Shown here piece after piece: positions 57,646 through 64,000 of a stretch of 64,000 nucleotides of DNA; the stretch's first letter is position 1; each line of letters starts with the position of its first letter. Origin of the DNA: Naasia sp. SYSU D00948 (lineage in GTDB: Bacteria; Actinomycetota; Actinomycetes; Actinomycetales; Microbacteriaceae); contig NZ_JAFMTA010000001.1 of the NCBI RefSeq assembly GCF_017916515.1, positions 2,779,127-2,843,126 of the forward strand. Direction: 5' to 3'. Below the pieces are notes generated by a model. The model ran no database searches, was not told the origin of the DNA, and saw nothing but the letters and a program-made list of their open reading frames with translations. A program made the position numbers and the translations under genes.

Positions 57646-59225
57646 TCGGCGCCGTGCCCGAACCCGAGGTCGCGGAGGGTCCGCTCGACGTGGATCCACG
57701 ACGACGTCCTGCGCGCCCGGTCCTCGATGCGCCGCCCGAGGCCGATCAGCTCCTCGCGCAGCACCAGCTCGTCCTCGTCGAGGCCGTCCTCGAAGCCCTC
57801 GGCCAGCAGGTAGGGATGCCGGTCCGTCGCGAGCGCCATCATCGCGTCGAGGAACACCTCGAGCGCCCGTGACGACGAGCCGGGCCGATCCTCGCCCTCG
57901 GTCTCGGTCCGCACGAACGCCAGGTCCTCGCGCCAGATCGTCATCTCGAGCGGATCGTCCCGCAGCGTGAGGACGGTCCCGATGGTCATGACGCCCGGTG
58001 CCCCGGCCGCGCGGCGGACGTCGTGCACGATCTCGTGGAAGTGGTCGTCCGCCAGCCCGAACCCGACGAACAGCAGGTGCCGGGTCATCATGGACGCCGC
58101 CACGAGAGCGCTGTAGGCCGCCCGCTCGGCATGGAAGCCGATGTAGTCGTCCCTCGTCAGCACGATGCTGTCGCGGTCCGTCACCGTCCCGTGCAGCTTG
58201 AGGAGCCACCGGGCGCTGGGCCTGCCGTCGCCGGGAAGGACCGAGCGCGGCAGTCCCGCGTCCTCGGCGGCGCGCTCGAAGAGCTGGTCGTAGTTGAGGG
58301 TGATCGCCTGCTCGGCCCTCAGGGAGGCGAGCAGGGCGGGCGCGAGTCCGTACCGGCGCACGTCGACGATGTCGATGATCGCCGAGGCGAAGCCGCCGTC
58401 CGGGTCGTCGGTCACGGGGGAGCGCAGGAACGCGGCGCGGAGGAACGCCGCCTGGTCCCGCGCGTCCCGCCGTCCGTTGAGGAGGCTCTCCCGCTCGGCG
58501 TCGCTCAGGGCCACCGCGTCGGCGAGGCGCTCGATGAGCCCCGGCCAGTTCGGCGCCCCTCCGGTCACGCTGACGCCCGCGCCCATGAACGGCACGAGCC
58601 GTCCGGCGCGGGCCTCGGCCGCGAGGCGCTCCGCCTCGTCGAGGAGGCCCGGCGCGAGGCAGCTCCAGGACCCGGGCCGGCTCCGCCGCAGCTGCTGCGC
58701 GAGGGCGTAGGCGGGTTCGTCCGAGAGGACGAGGACGACGTCGACCCCGAGCCGCGCCGCGGTCCCGGTCGCCTCGTCGAGCAGGGTCGTGAGCAGCGAG
58801 CCCTGCGCCAGCCGCCCTCCGCCGCCGCGGGAGCCGAAGAACGGCATGGCCAGGAGCGGGACCGGACGGAAGCGAGCGGTCCCGAGGTCCTTGGCCCGCT
58901 TGCGCTCGGCGATCCGGGCGCCGAGCTCGAGGAAGGCGCGGACGGCCGGCCGGAGCTCGTCGGGAGAGCGGAGCGCCTCGAGCGGTCCCGCGGTGAGCAC
59001 CGGCGCGGGCCGCTCCTCGTCCCCGGCCAGCTCGGCGACGAGGGAGCGCCCGCCGGTGAGATCGTCGAGCTCGGACCGGTCGAGCCGCTCCCGCAGGTCC
59101 GGCAGCACGGTGCGCCAGGCCTCCGTGATCCGCGCCCTGGCGTCGGTCGGCAGCAGCCAGGCGTCGCAGGCCAGGTGCGCGATGTTGCCGCGCACCACGA
59201 AGAGGTGGGACGTCGCGGCGCTCAT
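57642..59225 (-). CDS. SIR2-domain protein with macro-like N-terminus
   Basis: A 527-aa protein. The C-terminal part is a SIR2-like NAD-binding domain: VPFMGAGVSVTGGAPNW (about 211-227), TLNYDQLFERA with Asn311 and Asp313, LLKLHGTVTDRD with His345, and LFVGFGLADDHF. Such SIR2-like domains hydrolyse NAD in several antiphage systems. Residues 1-180 resemble a macro domain: VVRGNIAHLACDAWLLPTDA at the start, RPVPLLAMPFFGSRGGGG (120-137) in the position of the glycine loop, and DVVLVLSDEPAYALAQ after it. This differs from the sirtuin at 10.3-11.1 kb. No partner gene is adjacent. GACAAT lies 6 nt before the ATG. Confidence 0.8.
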   Translation of the reverse strand: MSAATSHLFVVRGNIAHLACDAWLLPTDARARITEAWRTVLPDLRERLDRSELDDLTGGRSLVAELAGDEERPAPVLTAGPLEALRSPDELRPAVRAFLELGARIAERKRAKDLGTARFRPVPLLAMPFFGSRGGGGRLAQGSLLTTLLDEATGTAARLGVDVVLVLSDEPAYALAQQLRRSRPGSWSCLAPGLLDEAERLAAEARAGRLVPFMGAGVSVTGGAPNWPGLIERLADAVALSDAERESLLNGRRDARDQAAFLRAAFLRSPVTDDPDGGFASAIIDIVDVRRYGLAPALLASLRAEQAITLNYDQLFERAAEDAGLPRSVLPGDGRPSARWLLKLHGTVTDRDSIVLTRDDYIGFHAERAAYSALVAASMMTRHLLFVGFGLADDHFHEIVHDVRRAAGAPGVMTIGTVLTLRDDPLEMTIWREDLAFVRTETEGEDRPGSSSRALEVFLDAMMALATDRHPYLLAEGFEDGLDEDELVLREELIGLGRRIEDRARRTSSWIHVERTLRDLGFGHGAD

Positions 59226-59274
59226 GGCTCGATTGTCCCCGCTCCTCAGGGCGCGGCGCGCGGGCTTGCGGGAG

Positions 59275-59805
59275 TCAGCGGCGGGGCGGCTGCCGGAGGT
59301 CGAGGGCGGAGAGCGAGGGCCGGGCGGGTCCGCGCAGCGGCACGCCGCCCGGCGAGCGCCGCGGCGAACGCCGGCGGACGAGGGTCGCGCCCGCGGGACG
59401 GTACGCACCGCGGGACCGGAGTCGCGCCGCGACCCGGTCGCCCACCACGAAGGCGTACACGAGGGCGAGACCGGCGAGCATGGCGCAGGCACCGGCGAGG
59501 GCCAGGGGACCGTCGACGGCCGCCGTGATGAGGAGCAGCGGGACGGCACCGGCGGCGGTCAGGCCGGTGGCGAGCAGGACGGTGGTCCGGCGGTCGACGC
59601 TCGCCGCCGTGGCGGAGTCCCGCGCTCCGAGGAGGGAGATGTGGGCGACGGGGAAGTCGGACAGGACGAGGAGCACGATCGGGACGGACGCGAGAACCCC
59701 GAGGGTGCCGGCCTTGTCCAGGTCCATGGTCGCGAGGACCGCCGCGCCGAGCGCGAGCACGGCGAGGTCCAGGATCACGAGTCCCGAGAGGTAGAGCGTG
59801 CGCAC
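59275..59805 (-). CDS. Small membrane protein
   Basis: A 176-aa protein with four hydrophobic segments (about 5-27, 35-55, 72-92, 97-117) and an Arg/Pro-rich C-terminal tail. No family recognised. GGAGG lies 7 nt before the GTG. It follows the 349-aa membrane protein gene by 20 nt in an operon. Confidence 0.7.
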   Translation of the reverse strand: MRTLYLSGLVILDLAVLALGAAVLATMDLDKAGTLGVLASVPIVLLVLSDFPVAHISLLGARDSATAASVDRRTTVLLATGLTAAGAVPLLLITAAVDGPLALAGACAMLAGLALVYAFVVGDRVAARLRSRGAYRPAGATLVRRRSPRRSPGGVPLRGPARPSLSALDLRQPPRR

Positions 59806-59825
59806 CGTTGCGCCTCCTTCCGTCG

Positions 59826-60875
59826 TCAGTTCGGCGCGAGCACGTCCTCGTGCACGGCCGCGTACCTGCGGGCCCCTCTCCACAGCCGCAGGGACAGCGG
59901 CAGGAAGAGGGCGTAGGTGACGATCAGGACGGCGAGGACGACCGTGGACAGCAGGTCCGGACGGTCCTCGGCGAAGACGGTGGAGGGCAGCTGCGCGAGC
60001 AGCAGGCCGGCGTAGAGCAGCGTGAGCTGCGCGATCTGGAAGGGCACGTAGCTGGCGAGGACCCGCGCACAGCCGACCACCCGGTCCTCGCGACCGGACA
60101 GAAGCGGGTCGACGCGGCCCTGTCGGATGCTCCTCACGACCGCCCGCCCGTCCGCGTCCTCCCGCTCCTCGCGCAGCCGGCGGGCGAGCGGCCACGCCGC
60201 GATCAGGCACGCCGCACTCCCGGCGATGCATGCGAGGGACACGGCGAGGGCGACGAGGACCCAGAGTTGACGGAGACTCTGCAGGCCGCCCGCCGCGGCG
60301 ATCGCGAGGACGCCGGCCCCGGCGACGAGCAGCGTGCCGAAGGCCCACAGCTGGACCGTGCGGGTCTTGCGGAGCATGACGTCCCTGCTCCACTCCGCGG
60401 GCGGAGGGGGCGGCCTGAGGGCGTCGTGACGCCGGACGGCGACGGCAGCGGGGACGTTCACCGCGCTCACGACCGCCACGGCCGCCAGGAAGGCGACCGG
60501 CTGCCACAGCGGGACGCGATCGTCGACCGCGAGGAGGAGCAGCAGGCCCGCCCCCACGAGCTGCACGACGACCGTCGCGGACAGCATCCGCGCGAGGTCC
60601 TTGCGACCGGTGCCGCGCCAGGGTTCGACCGGCCAGGACTGCAGGAAGGCGCCGAGCACGAGAGGCGGAAGGGCGAGCAGGATCAGCGCGACCGCGACGA
60701 GGAAGAACGAGAGCCCGTCCGGCTCGAGGCCGGCCGCGATCGCACCGGCGGTTCCGAGCGCGAGCAGGGCGATGGCCGCGAGGACCAGGAGGACGACGTA
60801 GAGCACTCTCACGGGTGCTTCGTCCGTCCGCACATCGTCATGCTCCGCCGGGTCCAAAGGGTGGGCTCCCAGCAT
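59826..60875 (-). CDS. Polytopic membrane protein
   Basis: A 349-aa protein with about eight hydrophobic helices and no clear family. ATG at 60875 follows CAGATT by 6 nt, matching the leaderless layout in this window; starts at internal GTG codons are possible. It is the first gene of a two-gene operon of membrane proteins. Confidence 0.7.
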   Translation of the reverse strand: MLGAHPLDPAEHDDVRTDEAPVRVLYVVLLVLAAIALLALGTAGAIAAGLEPDGLSFFLVAVALILLALPPLVLGAFLQSWPVEPWRGTGRKDLARMLSATVVVQLVGAGLLLLLAVDDRVPLWQPVAFLAAVAVVSAVNVPAAVAVRRHDALRPPPPPAEWSRDVMLRKTRTVQLWAFGTLLVAGAGVLAIAAAGGLQSLRQLWVLVALAVSLACIAGSAACLIAAWPLARRLREEREDADGRAVVRSIRQGRVDPLLSGREDRVVGCARVLASYVPFQIAQLTLLYAGLLLAQLPSTVFAEDRPDLLSTVVLAVLIVTYALFLPLSLRLWRGARRYAAVHEDVLAPN

Positions 60876-61007
60876 AGGACGAATCTGGACGCTCTCCGTG
60901 TGTCGGCTGGAGGCGGCATCCGCTTTCCGCGCGATTCGCGTGCAGGGGCGGACCGGACCATTGCTTCTCGGGCCGCGAGAGCACGGAAACCGCACCCCGG
61001 GCCGCGG

Positions 61008-61754
61008 TCAGGCGCGCTCGATCACCACCAGGGGAGCGGAGGTCGGCTGCTCCGACCCGCCGGCCGGCTCCACGGTGATGCCGACCAGATCGCCGGGGCG
61101 CAACCGGCCCTCCAGGACCTTCGACCCGGGCGTCCCCTCGTCCACCAGACCGGCGGGCCGCGCCGACTCGTCGAGATACCAGAGCTCGTAGACGGTGCCC
61201 TCGTCGAGCGGAGGGAGCGACTCCCAAATCAGGGCGGACGTCTCGAGCTGATCCGACCACAGGAGCTCCACCCCCTCGCCTCCTGCGAGGGGCACCGGCA
61301 CCCGCCGGGCGTCGCCGGCGCTCTCGAGTTGCGCGAGGGTCACCCCGGTGTCCCGGGGCGACGGCACGACCGACGTGACGACGGCCAGGACGAGAAGCAC
61401 GGTCGCGAGCGCGGCCGACACCCACAGGATCGGCGTGCCGCGCGCGGGTCCCGCTCCGGCGCGCTGGGCGAGGCGGAGCGCGCGTCTCCGCGGCGCCACG
61501 TCGCGGGTCCGCACGCGCGGCTGCTGCGGCGTCTCTGTCACCCGGGCGAGGAGCTGCTCGCGAACGGCGGGATCGGGCGCGAGCGGCGGAACGGCGAGCC
61601 CGAGGGCGGCGGCGGTGTCGGCGAGCTCGGTCACCTCGCTGCGCATGTCCTCCCACTTTGCGAGGCATCCCTCGAACGCCCGGCGCTCGTCCTCGTCGAG
61701 CGCGTTCAGGACGTACGCCCCGCTCAGGTGGTGCAGCTGCTCTCGGGACATCAT
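61008..61754 (-). CDS. rskA: Anti-sigma-K factor RskA
   Basis: A 248-aa single-pass protein. The N-terminal anti-sigma domain (about 1-75) has LHHLSGAYVLNALDEDERRA. A transmembrane helix lies at about 113-138 (ILWVSAALATVLLVLAVV), and the extracytoplasmic RskA domain holds SLPPLDEGTVYELWYLD. It holds SigK inactive at the membrane. Start overlaps the sigK stop by ATGA. Confidence 0.9.
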   Translation of the reverse strand: MMSREQLHHLSGAYVLNALDEDERRAFEGCLAKWEDMRSEVTELADTAAALGLAVPPLAPDPAVREQLLARVTETPQQPRVRTRDVAPRRRALRLAQRAGAGPARGTPILWVSAALATVLLVLAVVTSVVPSPRDTGVTLAQLESAGDARRVPVPLAGGEGVELLWSDQLETSALIWESLPPLDEGTVYELWYLDESARPAGLVDEGTPGSKVLEGRLRPGDLVGITVEPAGGSEQPTSAPLVVIERA

Positions 61755-62341
61755 CGGGTCACCCCCAGTTCGTCGCGCAGGCGGATGAGTCCATCCCGCA
61801 GCCGCGTCTTCACGGTGCCGACGGGGATGTGCAGCATCTCGGCGACCTCGCCCGAGCTGTAGCCGCCGTAGTAGGCGAGGGAGACCGCCTCCCTCTGCAG
61901 CGGCGTGAGCCGCTCCATGGCGCGTCGCACGCGCTCGTGCTCGACCCGCAGCTCCGCGGCTTCGGACACGCTGTCGTACTCGATGCGGAAGTCGCGGATC
62001 CCCTCGCGGGTCTCCCGGTCGCGTGCGCTCTGCGCGGAGCGGATCCGGTCGATCGCCCGCCGATGCGCCATCGTCAGGATCCACGTGAGTGCCGTGCCGC
62101 GGGACGGGTCGTAGCGGGGTGCCGTCTGCCACACCTCGAGGAACACCTCCTGGACGACCTCCTCGGACTGGGCGCGATCGCGGAGGACGCGGATGACGAG
62201 CCCCAGGACGCGCGAGGCCACCAGGTCGTAGAACTCGGCGAACGCCTGCCGGTCGCCCTCGGCGACACGCGCGAGGAGCGCGTCGGCCGGGGAGGCGGCG
62301 ATGGCGTCGGGTGTCCTCGTCTCGCGGGAGCGGCCGAGCAC
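61751..62341 (-). CDS. sigK: ECF sigma factor SigK
   Basis: A 196-aa ECF sigma factor. Region 2 has FAEFYDLVASRVLGLVIRVL and QEVFLEVWQTAPRYDPSRG; region 4 has LTPLQREAVSLAYYGGYSSG and a helix-turn-helix with IPVGTVKTRLRDGLIRLRD. The overlapping rskA gene identifies it as the SigK/RskA pair. GTG start. No fasciclin (mpt70/83) gene is adjacent, unlike mycobacteria; a lipoprotein gene lies upstream instead. Confidence 0.92.
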   Translation of the reverse strand: MLGRSRETRTPDAIAASPADALLARVAEGDRQAFAEFYDLVASRVLGLVIRVLRDRAQSEEVVQEVFLEVWQTAPRYDPSRGTALTWILTMAHRRAIDRIRSAQSARDRETREGIRDFRIEYDSVSEAAELRVEHERVRRAMERLTPLQREAVSLAYYGGYSSGEVAEMLHIPVGTVKTRLRDGLIRLRDELGVTR

Positions 62342-62444
62342 GTCAGGCCGCCGCTCGGCGCGGGGGCGCGACGGTTCGGCCCGGGAAGATCGCGGTCTGG
62401 CACATGGAGGGGCTCCGGGTAGGGGACGTCGGGAGAGAGGAGGG

Positions 62445-62473
62445 GGACGGGCGCCGGGTGGGAGCGCCCGTCC
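62445..62473 (-). terminator. Terminator after the lipoprotein gene
   Basis: GGACGGGCGC and GCGCCCGTCC form a perfect 10-bp stem with a 9-nt loop, 7 nt after the lipoprotein stop. A C/T-rich tract follows on the minus strand. It would reduce read-through into sigK. Confidence 0.75.
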
Positions 62474-62479
62474 GCCCGG

Positions 62480-63169
62480 CTAGTGGATGTCCTGGTTCTC
62501 CGCGATGCCGCTCGCGAGGGCCTGCGCCGTCATCGGCATGTGCGAGGCGGCCGCCTTGAGCAGGTCGTAGTAGGCCGGGTCCCCCGCGATGTTGGCGTCG
62601 ATCGCCGCGATGAGGCTGGTCGCGTGCATCTCGAGCTCGCCCTGCACGGCCTCCGCGGACAGCTCGGGAGCGACCGAGTGCATGAGCTCGCCGAACGAGA
62701 CGGCGTAGGCGCCGAGGCCGCTGGTCGCGGCATCGGTCCTCGCCTGGTCTCCCGTCGCCTTGCCGAGCGTGTACTCGACGAACAAGGGGATGTGCGACCG
62801 CCAGGACTCGAGGAAGGGCTCCTCGGCGTCGGGGTAGATGCTGCCCACCGCCGTGGCGATGTCCACGGAGTTCTCGTCGAGCGCTGCGACCGCGGCTGCC
62901 GTCTTCGGCGCCGTCAGGTCTCCGCCGTCGGTCAGCGCCTGGTTGATCGCGGCGCCCGCCAGGTACACGTGGTCGGCGAGCAGCGCGGTCAGAGCGGCTC
63001 GGAGGCCGGCACCGTCGCTGTTGACGGTGTCGGTGTGCATCTCCTCGGCCATCGGCGTCTGGGCGGCCTCGGCGGTGGCCGCGGGCTCCGTCGACGTGCT
63101 CATCGAGCAGCCGCTCAGAGCGATCACGGTCGCCAGTCCGATGCCGGCGAGGGGGAGTGCTGTGCGCAT
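62480..63169 (-). CDS. Secreted lipoprotein, helical ferritin-like
   Basis: A 229-aa lipoprotein. The signal peptide ends at the lipobox LSGC (ATVIALSGCSMS). The mature part is helical with repeated His/Met-containing elements (LADHVYLAG, GELMHSV, LEMHATSL, ASHMPM), suggesting a metal-binding bundle. No family recognised. AAGGAG precedes the ATG. It lies upstream of sigK on the same strand, separated by a terminator. Confidence 0.75.
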   Translation of the reverse strand: MRTALPLAGIGLATVIALSGCSMSTSTEPAATAEAAQTPMAEEMHTDTVNSDGAGLRAALTALLADHVYLAGAAINQALTDGGDLTAPKTAAAVAALDENSVDIATAVGSIYPDAEEPFLESWRSHIPLFVEYTLGKATGDQARTDAATSGLGAYAVSFGELMHSVAPELSAEAVQGELEMHATSLIAAIDANIAGDPAYYDLLKAAASHMPMTAQALASGIAENQDIH

Positions 63170-63530
63170 TGGTCGTTCTCCTTGGTGTGAGTGCACGTTC
63201 AGATGCAGGTCGGTCGGACTCAGGTGCTGCCGCGTCAGCGGACGGCGGTACTGTCCGCGCGGGCGCGACAGATCCCGCTCATCCCGCCCCTGTCCGCCGG
63301 CCGGCCGCTGGCGCCGCCTCCGGGAGGCGGCATCCGGGGCGGTGGAGACCCTGTGCATCCCGAAGGCGCCAGGGCCGGGGCCGGCAGAACGAGCGCATCC
63401 CGAGGGGTGACCTCTGCTGCCGTGATGATCGACATGCAGCGGATTCGGCGCGGGTCCCCGCACCGCTTGGTCCGATCTCAGGGACCGTCCCCGCGCGGCT
63501 CGGTGCGCCGGCGAACACGGCGCCGAATCG
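63170..63530. other. Non-coding gap with palindromes
   Basis: This 361-nt gap separates two minus-strand genes. It holds a GCCGCCTCC/GGAGGCGGC hairpin (63311-63329) and a long-range pair GATTCGGCG / CGCCGAATC. No gene with a ribosome-binding site was found. The lipoprotein promoter must lie here, but I could not place it. Confidence 0.5.
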
Positions 63531-64000
63531 TCAGGCCAGTCGGACCGCGCCGTCGCTCAGGAGAAAGCGGCCCGACGCGATGCCGGCGTCGAGCGCCTCG
63601 TCGACCCACGGGCGCGCGGGCACCGGGATCCGGGGATAGCCGAGCAGCGCGGCCGCCTGCGTCACGAGTTCGCCCCGGATCAGCTCGGCGACGTCGCCGA
63701 GGACGAACTCCATGGCGTTCTGCAGCTCCTCGCGGCTGATGTCGACGATGCGCCGGTCGTTGGGGTCGCCGACCCGGCGGGCGCCGCGCCAGGTCGCGGG
63801 CTTGACGCCGTTCGGCCACGCGAAGTCGTCCAGCACGCGGAACTGCGGGCCGACGACGCGCGCCATGTGGTAGCGCCGCTGCGGGTCGAGTCGCGGGATG
63901 CCGAACCGGCGGGCGGTCAGCGTGATGAGGCGCTGCAGGGGCATGGGCCCCTCGACGTCGAGGATCTCGTTGGCGGTGCGGATCAGGCCGGGGGCCGCCA
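63531..64000 (-). CDS. C-terminal part of a DUF3320-type helicase protein (partial)
   Basis: Only the last 156 codons are inside the window. The frame stays open to the right edge, so the internal Met at 63944 is not the start. ITLTARRFGIPRL, DDFAWPNG, KPATWRGAR, VDISREELQNAMEFVLGD and a final GRFLLSDGAVRLA match the C-terminal DUF3320 domain of large DUF4011-type proteins that carry SF1 helicase and Vsr-like nuclease domains and are suspected of antiviral or mobile-DNA roles. The upstream domains are off the edge. Confidence 0.65.
   Translation of the reverse strand, partial: AAPGLIRTANEILDVEGPMPLQRLITLTARRFGIPRLDPQRRYHMARVVGPQFRVLDDFAWPNGVKPATWRGARRVGDPNDRRIVDISREELQNAMEFVLGDVAELIRGELVTQAAALLGYPRIPVPARPWVDEALDAGIASGRFLLSDGAVRLA

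Noticed and set aside
63170-63530. A SigK promoter (CCGAAT-type -10) for the lipoprotein
   Set aside because: CCGAAT occurs near 63.44 kb but about 270 nt from the start and without a matching -35 at 17-18 nt.

Overview
The window is very GC-rich (roughly 70 percent by eye) and densely coded on both strands. Gaps are short, GTG starts are common, and stop/start overlaps of the GTGA, ATGA and TGATG type are frequent. The gene content points to an actinobacterium, most likely Microbacteriaceae or a close relative in Micrococcales: an actinobacterial glgC/glgA pair, an imuA-imuB-dnaE2 mutasome with TCGAAC-N4-GTTCGA SOS boxes, a UdgX-type uracil-DNA glycosylase, type B ribosomal protein L31 and a SigK/RskA pair. 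The genus is an inference. I saw no tRNA, rRNA, prophage, transposase or CRISPR array.

Layout. 1-9.2 kb: storage-carbohydrate block (serB 5' end, glgC, glgA, a lone ABC ATPase, rpmE2, a DEDDh exonuclease, treS, and an alpha/beta-hydrolase fused to a glycosyltransferase). 9.2-22.7 kb: housekeeping genes (YbaK, two phosphoglycerate-mutase-like proteins, a sirtuin, a SpoU methyltransferase, PASTA penicillin-binding protein, D-Ala-D-Ala carboxypeptidase, SGNH hydrolase, SF2 helicase, a pyrimidine-dimer-glycosylase-like protein, NAD(P)HX dehydratase, a ferritin-VIT fusion, acylphosphatase). 22.7-34 kb: DNA repair and mutagenesis. dnaE2 and imuA-imuB each have a consensus LexA box 8 nt before a GTG start. 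A glycosyltransferase and udgX lie between them. Two related palindromic repeat clusters lie just upstream of the two SOS promoters, with a third nested palindrome between udgX and imuB. recQ follows. 34-43 kb: sugar and acyl metabolism (TIM-barrel isomerase, Gfo/Idh/MocA, Nudix, CoA transferase, a membrane protein, an MRJP-like protein, a GH2 beta-mannosidase). 43-48.4 kb: an operon of a heme-oxygenase-like diiron protein, a glycosyltransferase and a CDGSH Fe-S protein, then a Vms1/Rv2629-like gene, CsbD, a metallo-beta-lactamase fold protein and several small acidic proteins. 48.5-57.6 kb: secreted PKD phosphoesterase, a TM0106/Dna2-like nuclease-helicase, TPR, YciI, a Rho-N-domain protein, a luciferase-like oxidoreductase and a CPBP-like membrane protein. 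57.6-64 kb: a SIR2-domain protein with a macro-like N-terminus, two membrane proteins, the sigK-rskA pair, a lipoprotein, and the C-terminal end of a DUF3320-type large helicase protein at the window edge.

How the genes fit together. The repair block is the most coherent unit: DnaE2, the inactive Y-family protein ImuB and the RecA-like ImuA form the actinobacterial translesion mutasome, both transcription units carry the same SOS operator geometry, and UdgX, RecQ and the pyrimidine-dimer-glycosylase-like gene are nearby. Many genes lack a Shine-Dalgarno sequence and instead carry a -10 hexamer 6-8 nt before the start codon, which suggests widespread leaderless transcription. The most unusual protein-level candidates are the macro-like/SIR2 protein, the hydrolase-glycosyltransferase fusion and the diiron/glycosyltransferase/CDGSH operon. 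The most unusual DNA-level signal is the pair of repeat clusters next to the SOS promoters.
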